A DNA stretch of 64,000 nucleotides, taken from positions 9,422 through 73,421 of the forward strand of contig UQIE01000011.1 in the NCBI GenBank assembly GCA_900541065.1. Reading direction: 5' to 3'. This DNA is from an uncultured Collinsella sp. (lineage in GTDB: Bacteria; Actinomycetota; Coriobacteriia; Coriobacteriales; Coriobacteriaceae). The first letter of the stretch is position 1, and every line of letters begins with the position of its first letter. A program made the position numbers and the translations under genes. Positions 8,662 to 16,866 of this stretch are shown here, one piece after another. The notes under the pieces are model-generated. The model worked only from the letters and a program-made list of their open reading frames with translations. It was not told where the DNA came from and did not search any database.

Positions 8662-9159
8662 TTAGCGCTCGCGAGCAACGATGAGCTGGTCCATCTCTTC
8701 GACATGCACACCAACGGAGCCTTTGATGCTCGAGAACTCAACGGAGTTGCACACCAAGATGGGAACCGTCACATCGTAGCCCTCGGCAGCAATTGCCTCG
8801 CGATCGAACTCAATGAGTACATCGCCCTTATGGACGATGTCACCCACTTGCGCATGCACGGTAAAGTGCTTGCCCTCGAGCTGAACAGTGTCCAAACCAA
8901 CGTGGATGAGCACGTCCAAACCATCGACCGTGTTAAGCGCAACAGCGTGTCCCGTGGGAAAAATGGCCTCGACCTTGGCATCAGCCGGTGCAATCACACG
9001 CGTTCCGGTGGGCTGAATCGCCACGCCCTGGCCCAAAAGGCCGGTGGCAAACGTCTGGTCGTTTACCTCGGAGAGCGGAATGACGTCGCCCGAGATGGGA
9101 GCATCCAGCGTAAGGACTCGACCACGCATACCAAAAGACCTTAGGACTTTAGTGAACAT
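8662..9159 (-). CDS. PTS glucose-type IIA component (EIIA-Glc/Crr family), stand-alone
   Basis: 165 aa, single IIA domain. The phosphorylated His lies in VLIHVGLDTVQLEGKHF, preceded by the second conserved His in TGHAVALNT; GDVIPLSEVNDQTFATG is the N-terminal strand pattern of the family. It accepts phosphate from HPr and passes it to a IIB domain, and in some bacteria it also regulates other transporters. No IIBC permease is adjacent, so it must serve a permease encoded elsewhere or act as a regulator. Start 9159 (MFTKVLRSFG) is preferred because a purine-rich GAGGG lies just upstream; an in-frame ATG at 9180 has no RBS. It follows glmM by 71 bp on the same strand. Confidence 0.85.
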   Translation of the reverse strand: MFTKVLRSFGMRGRVLTLDAPISGDVIPLSEVNDQTFATGLLGQGVAIQPTGTRVIAPADAKVEAIFPTGHAVALNTVDGLDVLIHVGLDTVQLEGKHFTVHAQVGDIVHKGDVLIEFDREAIAAEGYDVTVPILVCNSVEFSSIKGSVGVHVEEMDQLIVARER

Positions 9160-9230
9160 GCTCCCCCTCGGACATACCAATCAATCAAAATAACCTTAAC
9201 AGTTTACCACTTGGCAACGGTTTTTGACCA

Positions 9231-10568
9231 TTAGGGAAGTTCGCGCTTGACAACCTCGACGATGTCGTCGACAACGCGCTGGGTCAGCTCGTGCGTCTCG
9301 GCCTCGGCCATAACGCGGACCAGCGGCTCGGTACCACTCGGGCGCACCAGAATGCGGCCGCGGCCGTCAAGCTCCTTCTCGGCAGCAGCGACGGCATCCC
9401 AGATGGGCTGGCAGTCGTCCAGGCCGGCCTTGTTGTCCGAATGCACGTTGACGAGTACCTGCGGGTACTTCTTCATGATGCCGGCAAGATCGGTGAGGGT
9501 ACGACCGGTGCGCTTGAGCACGGCCAGCAGCTGCAGAGCCGTCACCAGGCCGTCACCGGTGGTGTTGTGCTCCAGGAAGATGATGTGGCCGGACTGTTCG
9601 CCGCCGATGACGGCGCCGTCCGCAAGCATGCGCTCCAGAACGTAGCGGTCGCCCACAGCGGTCTGAACCATCTCGAAGCCCTGCTCCTTCATAGCGATGG
9701 AGAAACCAAGGTTGCACATGACGGTCGAGACGATCTCGGAGTTGGCGAGCTTGCCGCGGGCGGCGAGGTCAGAACCGCAGATAGCCAGGATGTAGTCACC
9801 GTCGATCTCATTGCCCTCGCTGTCCACGAACAGTACGCGGTCGGCGTCGCCGTCGTGGGCCAGACCGATGTCAGCATGGGTGCGCAGCACGAGCTCGCGC
9901 AGGGGCTCGAGGTGCGTAGAGCCGCACTCGACATTGATGTCGGTGCCGCAGTAATCGGTGTTGATGGCATGGACCGTGGCACCCAGGCGCTGCAGCGCGG
10001 CAGGCGTGGTCTGGCAGGAAGCACCGTGACCGCAGTCGACGGCAACCACCAGGCCATCGAGCCTCAGGCCATCAAGCGTATCGATGGCGTGGTCGACGTA
10101 TGCCTTGCGAGCGTCCTTCATCTTGATGATGTGGCCCACGCCGGCACCGGTCGGCAGCGTGTCGGCAGCCATGGCTTCCTCGGACATGACCCAGGCGCTG
10201 ATCTCTTCCTCGACCGCATCGGGAAGCTTCATGCCCTTGCGGCTAAAGAACTTGATGCCGTTGAACTCCGGCGGATTATGCGAAGCAGAGATGACGATGC
10301 CGCCGTCGAGCTCATTCTGGACGGTGAGCAGCGCCACGGCAGGCGTGGGGATGACGCCGCAGCAGTGCGGACGACCGCCCTCGGCCATGATGCCGGCGGT
10401 CAGAGCGCTCTCGAGCATAGTACCCGAAAGACGCGTGTCGCGGCCGACGCAGATATCCGGACCAAGGAACTTGGTCGCCGCGCGGCCCAGGCGAAACGCG
10501 AGGTCGCACGAGAGGTCGGCATTGGCGACGCCACGGACGCCATCGGTACCGAAGATGTTCTGGGGCAT
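9231..10568 (-). CDS. glmM: Phosphoglucosamine mutase
   Basis: 445 aa. It begins MPQNIFGTDGVRGVAN, carries the phosphoserine loop ISASHNPPEFNGIK (typical of GlmM), the Mg-binding DGDADR (in HDGDADRVLFVD), the sugar loop GGEQSGHII and the C-terminal phosphate-binding RPSGTEPLVRVM. It interconverts glucosamine-6-phosphate and glucosamine-1-phosphate for peptidoglycan precursor synthesis. The start at 10568 has AAGGAG 7 nt upstream. It lies downstream of rplM-rpsI, the common actinobacterial arrangement, but an intrinsic terminator separates it from rpsI, so it may rely on readthrough or its own promoter. Confidence 0.95.
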   Translation of the reverse strand: MPQNIFGTDGVRGVANADLSCDLAFRLGRAATKFLGPDICVGRDTRLSGTMLESALTAGIMAEGGRPHCCGVIPTPAVALLTVQNELDGGIVISASHNPPEFNGIKFFSRKGMKLPDAVEEEISAWVMSEEAMAADTLPTGAGVGHIIKMKDARKAYVDHAIDTLDGLRLDGLVVAVDCGHGASCQTTPAALQRLGATVHAINTDYCGTDINVECGSTHLEPLRELVLRTHADIGLAHDGDADRVLFVDSEGNEIDGDYILAICGSDLAARGKLANSEIVSTVMCNLGFSIAMKEQGFEMVQTAVGDRYVLERMLADGAVIGGEQSGHIIFLEHNTTGDGLVTALQLLAVLKRTGRTLTDLAGIMKKYPQVLVNVHSDNKAGLDDCQPIWDAVAAAEKELDGRGRILVRPSGTEPLVRVMAEAETHELTQRVVDDIVEVVKRELP

Positions 10569-10620
10569 AGGATTGCTCCTTCCCAAGTGGGCAAAACGCA
10601 GTCGCCCACCCTAGTCGAAA

Positions 10621-10661
10621 AAGAAAAGCGGGACCCGCCGAGCAATCGGCAGGCCCCGCTT
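10621..10661 (-). terminator. Intrinsic terminator after rpsI
   Basis: A 16-position stem with two mismatches (10626-10641 with 10646-10661) and a GCAA-type tetraloop is followed on the minus strand by a T-rich tract (TTTTCTTTTT). It starts 31 nt after the rpsI stop. Confidence 0.75.
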
Positions 10662-10691
10662 GTACATTGTATCTCGTAAGGAGATAAAACC

Positions 10692-11087
<396 letters not shown>

Positions 11088-11089
11088 CT

Positions 11090-11533
11090 TTAAGCCTCCA
11101 GCTCAATCTTCGTGGGGTTCTGGGCAGCGTGCGGATGCTCGGCACCAGCGTAGACCTTAAGCTTGGTCATCTGGGCACGGCCGAGGGTGGTCTTGGGCAG
11201 CATGCCGCGAACGGCGCGCTCGATGACCTTCTCCGGGTGCTTCTCCATAGCCTGGCGGAAGCTCTCAGCCTTGAGGCCGCCGTTGTAGCCGCTGTGGCGA
11301 TAATAGGTCTTCGTGTCGGCCTTGTTACCGGTAAGCTGGACCTTATCGGCGTTGATGACGACAACGAAGTCGCCGCAGTCGCTGTTGGGCGTGAACTGGG
11401 GCTTGTTCTTACCGCGCAGGATCATTGCGATCTGGGTGGCAAGACGGCCCAGGACAGCACCATCGGCGTCGACGAGAACCCAGTTGCGCTGGACCTCGCC
11501 CTGCTTGGCGTAGTGAGTCGATTTCGAAATCAC
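11090..11533 (-). CDS. rplM: 50S ribosomal protein L13
   Basis: 147 aa. It carries WVLVDADGAVLGRLAT, LRGKNKPQFTPNSDCGDFVVVINA, the YYRHSGYNGG segment and AVRGMLPKTTLGR, all typical of L13. It is the first gene of rplM-rpsI. A promoter is visible upstream, and a hairpin in the 5' leader could be an autoregulatory site. Confidence 0.97.
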   Translation of the reverse strand: MISKSTHYAKQGEVQRNWVLVDADGAVLGRLATQIAMILRGKNKPQFTPNSDCGDFVVVINADKVQLTGNKADTKTYYRHSGYNGGLKAESFRQAMEKHPEKVIERAVRGMLPKTTLGRAQMTKLKVYAGAEHPHAAQNPTKIELEA

Positions 11534-11561
11534 TTAGACTCCTCCATGTACAGTACGTGTT

Positions 11562-11593
11562 GTTACAGAGATTCACGGGGCTCTGCAAGTAAC
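11562..11593 (-). promoter_or_regulatory. Hairpin in the rplM 5' leader (candidate L13 autoregulatory leader)
   Basis: In the transcript GTTA...TAAC and CAGAG...CTCTG pair to give an interrupted stem, located 28 nt upstream of the rplM start and just after the predicted transcription start. L13 leaders are known in other bacteria; the assignment here rests only on position and structure. Confidence 0.4.
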
Positions 11594-11599
11594 CCGTCC

Positions 11600-11627
11600 A
11601 TATTACCCCGCTCGCCGCCCGAGTCAA
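11600..11627 (-). promoter_or_regulatory. Promoter of rplM-rpsI
   Basis: The minus strand reads -35 TTGACT (11627-11622), a 16-nt spacer and -10 TAATAT (11605-11600), close to the vegetative sigma consensus, about 65 nt upstream of rplM. Confidence 0.7.
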
Positions 11628-11690
11628 CAGGTATTTTGGCTCCAACCAGAGTTTCTGCACATGTCATCCATGGGTCATGACGTCGCGACA

Positions 11691-12569
11691 CTAGCGCTCG
11701 ACAAATGCCTCGATATCGCTCAGTAGGCGCTTTGCCTCCTGGCGACCCTGAATATACAGGTCGAGCAGCTTTGCCGGATCGTGTTCGACATGGCCGACCT
11801 CGACCGGCTTTTGCGGAGCAACGACCAACGCACGGCCCTCGCGCTCATACTTCCACAGGTGCATGCGCTGGATGTTATAGCGGTCGTGGCGCGTCTCGAT
11901 AGCCTCGAGCAGGTAGGGGTAGTCGGCATAGCGAGCACGTGCGGCGGGCATAAACTCGTAGGGCTTTTTCTCGTACGAGCGGTCCTGCGTGACAATGACA
12001 ACCGCGCGATTGAAGCCCGCTTCCTCCAGCACATGCTCGATAGGAACCGAATCGGCTACGCCGCCGTCGACGTATTTGTGCCCGTCTATCTCGACCGGCG
12101 GCGTCACCAGCGGCAGTGACGTCGAGGCGCGCACGGCGTCAAGGTCAAGTACGGCGCTTTTGACCGGCAGGTACGTGGCGGTTCCAAAGAGCATGTCCGT
12201 CGCGACGGCGTACATCTCGATGGGGCTCGCGTCGAACGTTTCGTTGTCGAAGGGGTCCAGGCGGTCCTGGACATCGTTGAAGATAAAGTCGTAACCCACG
12301 ATGGAGCCCGTGGACGCAAACGATGCGGCGCCCATGAAGCGGTTGTCGTTGCAGAAAGCCAGGTTGATGCGGTTGGCACGGCCGATCTGGTGCGACTTGT
12401 AGTTTACGCCGTTGAGGGCGCCGGCCGATACGCCATATACCGCCGGAATCTCGACGCCGGCCTCCATGAGAACGTCGAGCACGCCTGCGGTGAACTGTCC
12501 ACGAAAACTACCGCCCTCCAGGACGAGCGCGACCTTGCCGGCGTTCTTTGCTTTATCTTCTGCAGTCAT
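11691..12569 (-). CDS. Patatin-like phospholipase family protein
   Basis: 292 aa. The glycine-rich oxyanion loop LEGGSFRGQFTAGVLD, the nucleophile elbow GVSAG (residues ~44-48) and the catalytic-dyad Asp in DGGVADSVP identify a bacterial patatin (Ser-Asp lipase, RssA/YjjU-like group). It has no signal peptide or membrane segment, so it is cytosolic and probably acts on phospholipid or acyl esters. The start at 12569 follows AGGAGG by 6 nt. It is a single gene: rplM upstream has its own promoter, and the region on the other side is repeat DNA. Confidence 0.88.
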   Translation of the reverse strand: MTAEDKAKNAGKVALVLEGGSFRGQFTAGVLDVLMEAGVEIPAVYGVSAGALNGVNYKSHQIGRANRINLAFCNDNRFMGAASFASTGSIVGYDFIFNDVQDRLDPFDNETFDASPIEMYAVATDMLFGTATYLPVKSAVLDLDAVRASTSLPLVTPPVEIDGHKYVDGGVADSVPIEHVLEEAGFNRAVVIVTQDRSYEKKPYEFMPAARARYADYPYLLEAIETRHDRYNIQRMHLWKYEREGRALVVAPQKPVEVGHVEHDPAKLLDLYIQGRQEAKRLLSDIEAFVER

Positions 12570-12679
12570 ATTGACCTCCTGCGATTGCGTTTTGGCTTTC
12601 TTCTACCCAGTTTTGGAATGGAGGGCGCATAGGTTTTGGAGTTGAGAAGGGCGTGGCGGTCAACCAACCCCAGAGCATG

Positions 12680-12960
12680 AGTTGCCGCCGGGAAAGCGCG
12701 TCCCAGTCTGAGGGGCGATTCTGTGATGAATTTTCCGCTAGCCATTCATTTGGAAACTGCATCCCATTCCGAACGAGGATTCCGGGATGTACTTTCCGCT
12801 TGAGCTGCCATTGGGAAAGCATGTCCCACTCTACGGCTCGATTCCGGGTCGTAGTTTCCGCTTGAGGCACCATCCGGAAACTACGTCCCAGTCTGAGCGC
12901 GGATTCCGGGACGCGCTTTCCGCCTGAGCTGCCATTGGGAATGCACGTCTCACTCTGCGT
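12680..12960. repeat. Degenerate tandem repeat array, ~62-bp period, 4-5 units
   Basis: Units begin with GGAAA at 12691, 12752, 12814, 12876 and, degenerate, 12938 (spacing 61, 62, 62, 62). Each has the form GGAAAnnnnnnCCC - about 20 nt - GATTCCGGGnnnnnnTTTCC, i.e. an inverted pair of ~14-nt arms. Arm sequences vary between units but often match arms of other units: the right arm of unit 4 (GGGACGCGCTTTCC) is exactly complementary to the left arm of unit 1. No convincing gene lies in it. Confidence 0.85.
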
Positions 12961-12984
12961 TGCCGCAGTGCCTTCTTTACGCCC

Positions 12985-13016
12985 GCGCCCTGCGCAGAGT
13001 TCGATTCTCCGCGGTA
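12985..13016 (+). repeat. tmRNA 3'-end-like direct repeat, copy 1
   Basis: 32 nt, 30/32 identical to 13197-13228, containing GAGTTCGATTCTCCGCG. The same 17-mer is the T-arm and acceptor segment of ssrA, which lies nearby in the opposite orientation. Confidence 0.8.
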
Positions 13017-13196
13017 GGGGGGGGATCCGTTGATGCGGCGCATGACCGGCTGAGATTCGATAAACATCGCATCTGTTTTGGGTTGGGGCTTTGCGCGGAG
13101 AATCCGCGTATTTGCTTCGCAAATACGCACCGGCTTCGGCCGCCTGCCGGCGTCCTCGCCCGCTCGCTACAAACGCTTCGCATTTGTTTAACGCTC

Positions 13197-13228
13197 GCGC
13201 CCTGCATAGAGTTCGATTCTCCGCGGTA
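13197..13228 (+). repeat. tmRNA 3'-end-like direct repeat, copy 2
   Basis: Second copy, 212 bp from the first and 55 bp from the ssrA 3' end. It differs from copy 1 at two adjacent bases. Such fragments can be left by integration events at tmRNA genes, but no integrase is present. Confidence 0.8.
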
Positions 13229-13235
13229 CGGACAA

Positions 13236-13274
13236 GAAATAAAAAGGCAGGTAGATATAAGTATCTACCTGCCT
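13236..13274 (-). terminator. Intrinsic terminator of ssrA
   Basis: A 13-bp perfect stem (13245-13257 with 13262-13274) with a 4-nt loop is followed on the minus strand by TTTTTATTTC. It begins 9 nt after the tmRNA CCA end. Confidence 0.9.
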
Positions 13275-13282
13275 GTTACTTA

Positions 13283-13646
13283 TGGTGGAGGCGCGGAGAA
13301 TCGAACTCCGGTCCACGAAAGCCCCCTGATTGGCATCTCCAAGCTCAGTCGCTGGTTTAGTCTCGGACGCTTTGCGCGCAGCGACACGCTCGCGGCATCC
13401 CAACCGGTTCGGTCTTAGCCCGCGCCATACCGATTACGTGCGCGGGAGCATTCCCCTAACATGACGTCGCGCCGGTGTCGGGGAAATCACCGGGTTGACG
13501 CGCCGCTATAAACTAAGCAGCGAGAGCCATAGGCTCAAAAGAAGAGTTGTTGTCAATTCAATTTGACGGTACCCCTGTTTAACGAGGCGAGGAGACCTCG
13601 GCTTGCTTCCTCTCTCAGAGCTATCGTGTCGAAACCAGTCGCCCCC
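13283..13646 (-). ncRNA. ssrA: tmRNA (transfer-messenger RNA)
   Basis: 364 nt. The 5' end GGGGGCGACTGGTTTCGACA and the 3' end with T-arm CGGAG-TTCGATT-CTCCG and CGCCTCC-A-CCA form the alanine-tRNA-like domain; the CCA is encoded. The tag reading frame (13554-13513) is D-N-N-S-S-F-E-P-M-A-L-A-A followed by TAG, with the hydrophobic ALAA end that targets proteins to ClpXP-type proteases. It rescues stalled ribosomes. Pseudoknot segments lie between the tag and the 3' domain. A possible promoter (-35 TTGAAA at 13707-13702, -10 TACTCG at 13684-13679, 17-nt spacer) would give a ~26-nt 5' extension for RNase P to remove. Confidence 0.95.
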
Positions 13647-13883
13647 GAATGTCGGGAAAGTCTGGATGGCATTGGACACGAGTACCCAACACCCGTCGAC
13701 TTTTCAAGGAACATACGGGGCGAGCCCCGCTTGTGGAGTGTTATCTTACCACGTTCTGAAAGCGGACAGCTGTTCTATGCACGAGCTGTGAAGACCCCAA
13801 TGTGCGCTGTACTTCACACTTTTGCTACCGATTGCGTCACGTATATTTTCGCCAAGCACAATTGACCCGTTGAAAGGACCGTT

Positions 13884-14318
13884 ATGGATACCAAGCAGCA
13901 ACTCGTCAATGCCCTCGTAGGCCTGGGCTCAACCATTACCGAAGCTATGGATGTCATCGAGGGCTTTGTCCCCTGCGGACATCCCGCCCTCACGGTATCG
14001 AACGCACTCGTCGCGCTGGACGCCGACGATGATGCTGTTCTCGCCCAGCAGCTTGAGACCGTCGAGGGCTTTATCGACCACGTGAGCGAAAACCGCGGCG
14101 TGGCCGCCTACCACGGCATCGAGGTCGAGCTCGCGGGTCCCAAAGCCGATTTGCTCGCAGCAATCCGCGAGGTAGGCGCCCTTATGCAGACCGCAGGCGT
14201 CAAGAACACCCAGGTCAACGAGTGGGTCTACCGCAGTCTGACAGCACTAAACGATTCCGACGAAAAGGCAGCCGAGCAGCTCGCAGAAAGCCCCGCCATC
14301 AAAGCTTCACTTGCCTAA
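13884..14318 (+). CDS. Hypothetical small acidic protein
   Basis: 144 aa with a good RBS (GAAAGG, 7 nt before the ATG at 13884). It is acidic and alanine-rich, predicted mostly helical, without signal peptide, membrane segment, Cys clusters or recognisable motif; one Cys and one His occur in FVPCGHPAL. I do not recognise the family. It has its own transcription unit between ssrA (divergent) and the metal ATPase (convergent). Composition matches the genome, so it is probably a real lineage-specific protein. Confidence 0.7.
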   Translation: MDTKQQLVNALVGLGSTITEAMDVIEGFVPCGHPALTVSNALVALDADDDAVLAQQLETVEGFIDHVSENRGVAAYHGIEVELAGPKADLLAAIREVGALMQTAGVKNTQVNEWVYRSLTALNDSDEKAAEQLAESPAIKASLA

Positions 14319-14363
14319 AAAGGCCTGCACCCTGGCGGCTGCGGTGCCGCCCGAATGCAGGCC
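14316..14363 (-). terminator. Intrinsic terminator of the metal P-type ATPase gene
   Basis: The outer stem GGCCTGCA (14322-14329) with TGCAGGCC (14356-14363) encloses an inner GGCGGC/GCCGCC stem (14334-14339 with 14346-14351). On the minus strand it is followed by TTTTTAG. The plus side lacks a T-run, so it mainly serves the minus gene. Confidence 0.75.
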
Positions 14364-14382
14364 ATAAACTAAAGCAAAAGCG

Positions 14383-16458
14383 CTAGCGCAGATATGCCTT
14401 CGCGTTGCTCAGGCTGTAGGCAATCGTCGAGCCGTTGTGCAGCAGCGATGACGCCTGCGGGGTAATCGCGCCGGTAATGCCCAGTGCCAGGAGCGCCGAG
14501 TTGGTGAGCATTACCTTAGAGTAGGAGCTCGTCAGACGATCAACGAGGCCCTGGCTCATACGGCGCAGACGCACGATCGCAGCCAGATCCGTATCGGTCA
14601 GGATGATATCGGCGACCTCCTTGGCGATGTCGCTTCCACCGCCCATTGCCAGCCCCACGTCGGCCAAACCGAGTGCCGGCGAATCGTTGACGCCGTCGCC
14701 CACCATGGCAACGTGGCGCCCCTCGCCCTTAATGCGCTCAACATACGCGTACTTGTCCTCGGGCAGCAGCTCGGCCTTAAACTCGTCGACACCCGCCTCG
14801 CGAGCAATGCGCTCGGCCGTGCGCTCCGAGTCGCCCGTGAGCATGACCACGTGCTTAACGCCCAACGCGTGCAAGTCGGCGATAGCCTCGCGAACCCCGG
14901 GCTTAAGCGGGTCCTCGATACCGAGCACGCCCACAACGGTGCCATCGACCGCCAGGTACAGCGGCGACAGCCCCTGCATCTGGGACTCGATTTGCTCCTT
15001 AATGTCGGACTCGAGCTGCGCGCTCTCATCCTCAAATACAAAGTGCGCGGAACCGATGATGGCGCGACGCCCTTCAATGGACGAAGCGATGCCGTGCGCC
15101 ACGATGTACTCGACGGCGGCATGGCGCTCGCGGTGCTCGAGCCCGCGCTCGCGGGCGGCGTTGACCACGGCACGCGCCACCGGATGCGGAAAATGCTCCT
15201 CCAAGCAAGCGGAAAGGCGCAGGATCTCGTCCTCGCTCCAACCATCGGTGGTGAGCACGCAGGCAAGACGCGGCTGCGCCTCGGTAAGCGTGCCGGTCTT
15301 ATCAAACACAATGGTGTCGGCCTTGGCAAACGACTCAAAGTACTTGGCGCCCTTGACCATAACACCCATCTTGGCAGCATCGCTCATGGCAGTCATGACG
15401 GCGACGGAACCCGTGAGCTTGAGTGCGCACGAGTAGTCGACCATCAGTGCCGCCGAGGTCTTGATGAGGCTGCGGGTGGTAAGCGCAACCAGGCCCGCGA
15501 GCAGGAAGTTCCACGGGACGATCTTGTTGGCGAGGTCTTCCATGTGCGACTGGCCCTCGGACTTGAGCGAATCGGCCGTCTGCACGAGCGAGACGATCGA
15601 GCGGAGCTTGGTCTGCGCCGTGTTGGCGCGCACGCGCACCAAGATGCTGCCGTCTTCCACGACGGTACCGGCGAACACATCGTCGCCCACGCTGCGCTCG
15701 ACGGCCAGCGGCTCGCCGGTCAGGGTCGCTTGGTTGACCATAGCGCTCCCCTGCTCGACAACACCGTCGATGCAAATGGACATGCCAGTGCGCACGGCGA
15801 CCAAATCGCCGGGCTCGAGCTCGGTCGCGGCAACGCTTACCTCGGTGTCGCCGACAACCTTTTGCGCCTTGTCGGGCACATCGAGCAGCGAGTTGATGAG
15901 CTCGTTTTCGCTCATGGCGCGAGTGTAGTCCTCGAGCAGCTCGCCCACGTTGAGCAAGAACATTGTCTGGCCCGCGGTGTCGACATCACGCTTGACGAAC
16001 GAAATGCCGATGGCCGAAGCGTCGAGCACAGGAACGGTCAGGCGCGGCTGTGCCAGCTCATGAAGGGCAGCGCGCAAAAATGCCATGTAACCGGCCACGA
16101 CAAACACCGCACGCAGAGGCGTCGGCAAGAACCAACGGCGCGCGTAGTGGGCGCCGATAAGTGTGGCAAGATCCATGACGAGCTTGTGCTTGCGCGGCTC
16201 GAGTTGCATCACGTAGCCCGACTTGGCATCGGCGATAGCTTGAGCATCGAGCGCGCCCAAGGCATCGAGCACGCTCGCGCGGCGCGGCTCGTCGTACTCC
16301 AGCGCCATCTGGCCAATGCGGCCATACACGCGCACCTTGCGCACGCCATCGATGTCGCCGCCAAGCTTTAGAAGCGCATCGAGATCGCTCTCTGGCACAG
16401 GACCCGCCAACTGAAGGCGGGTCCTGCCAGGGATCTCGCTGATAATCGAGAATCTCAT
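14383..16458 (-). CDS. Heavy-metal translocating P-type ATPase (P1B)
   Basis: 691 aa. The N-terminus (residues ~1-70) has an HMA-like fold without a CxxC metal site. Core P-type motifs follow: the TGEP loop (in TLTGEPLAVERS), the phosphorylation site DKTGTLTE, HP in EHFPHPVARAV, and MVGDGVNDSPALGLADVGLAMG. The transmembrane metal site, usually CPC, reads DYSCALKL here, so the residue before Cys is Ser rather than Pro. This SC variant recurs in P1B pumps of anaerobes; metal specificity is not established by it. It probably exports a divalent metal across the membrane. It lies 18 bp after a DUF6110 gene in the same unit. The start at 16458 gives MRFSIISEIPGRTRLQL, matching the family N-terminus. 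Confidence 0.88.
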   Translation of the reverse strand: MRFSIISEIPGRTRLQLAGPVPESDLDALLKLGGDIDGVRKVRVYGRIGQMALEYDEPRRASVLDALGALDAQAIADAKSGYVMQLEPRKHKLVMDLATLIGAHYARRWFLPTPLRAVFVVAGYMAFLRAALHELAQPRLTVPVLDASAIGISFVKRDVDTAGQTMFLLNVGELLEDYTRAMSENELINSLLDVPDKAQKVVGDTEVSVAATELEPGDLVAVRTGMSICIDGVVEQGSAMVNQATLTGEPLAVERSVGDDVFAGTVVEDGSILVRVRANTAQTKLRSIVSLVQTADSLKSEGQSHMEDLANKIVPWNFLLAGLVALTTRSLIKTSAALMVDYSCALKLTGSVAVMTAMSDAAKMGVMVKGAKYFESFAKADTIVFDKTGTLTEAQPRLACVLTTDGWSEDEILRLSACLEEHFPHPVARAVVNAARERGLEHRERHAAVEYIVAHGIASSIEGRRAIIGSAHFVFEDESAQLESDIKEQIESQMQGLSPLYLAVDGTVVGVLGIEDPLKPGVREAIADLHALGVKHVVMLTGDSERTAERIAREAGVDEFKAELLPEDKYAYVERIKGEGRHVAMVGDGVNDSPALGLADVGLAMGGGSDIAKEVADIILTDTDLAAIVRLRRMSQGLVDRLTSSYSKVMLTNSALLALGITGAITPQASSLLHNGSTIAYSLSNAKAYLR

Positions 16459-16476
16459 AGTTTGTGTCTGGGAGCG

Positions 16477-16722
16477 CTACTCGGCTGCCTCGTCAGCAGC
16501 GGCCTCGCTCTGGGTGATGTAAGCAGCCTCGGCAACCATGTCGTCGACATTAGCCTTGGCCTGCTCGACCATGTCCTGGTAGCCGTTCTTGATGCGCATG
16601 CCGCACGCGATACCCTGCACGCAGGCATTCTTTACCGGAGCGCTGGTAAGCAGCTTGATGCCGGCCGTGCCAAGCAGAAAACCGCCACCGACAAGCAGGG
16701 TGTTAAACGTCGACTTCTTCAT
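16477..16722 (-). CDS. DUF6110-like small membrane protein, partner of the metal ATPase
   Basis: 81 aa from the ATG at 16722, which has AGGGAGAAG a few bases upstream. An N-terminal hydrophobic segment (TLLVGGGFLLGTAGIKLL, residues ~6-23) is followed by two Cys (NACVQGIACG) and a helical acidic tail. Proteins of this type are commonly found just upstream of P1B ATPases in Firmicutes and Coriobacteriia, and the same order is seen here. The two cysteines near the membrane could touch metal, but that is inference. Confidence 0.75.
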   Translation of the reverse strand: MKKSTFNTLLVGGGFLLGTAGIKLLTSAPVKNACVQGIACGMRIKNGYQDMVEQAKANVDDMVAEAAYITQSEAAADEAAE

Positions 16723-16825
16723 GTTGCTTCTCCCTTTTGCCGCACAAGCGCGGCATGGTGCCTTAGCACCCGAGTTCATTAGTTTGCTCGAGCACGCTTT
16801 GAGACTAGTTTAGTCGAACTATTAT

Positions 16826-16848
16826 GGTCAACCAAAGTTAACCTTTGG
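16826..16848 (-). promoter_or_regulatory. Candidate promoter -35 and palindromic operator of the DUF6110-ATPase unit
   Basis: CCAAAGTTAACCTTTGG (16832-16848) is a near-perfect dyad around GTTAAC, directly next to a -35-like TTGACC on the minus strand (16831-16826). This is a plausible metalloregulator site. A clear -10 was not found. Confidence 0.4.
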
Positions 16849-16866
16849 AAATCTTGGTCCCCTTTC

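Noticed and set aside
12680..13240. CRISPR array
   Set aside because: Period is regular but the units are degenerate hairpins without identical repeats and unique spacers; no cas genes are in the window.
12570..13240. Several short frames (for example 12653-12865 and 12831-13130) near ssrA
   Set aside because: They translate the 62-bp array and the tmRNA-like repeats; no RBS or family match.
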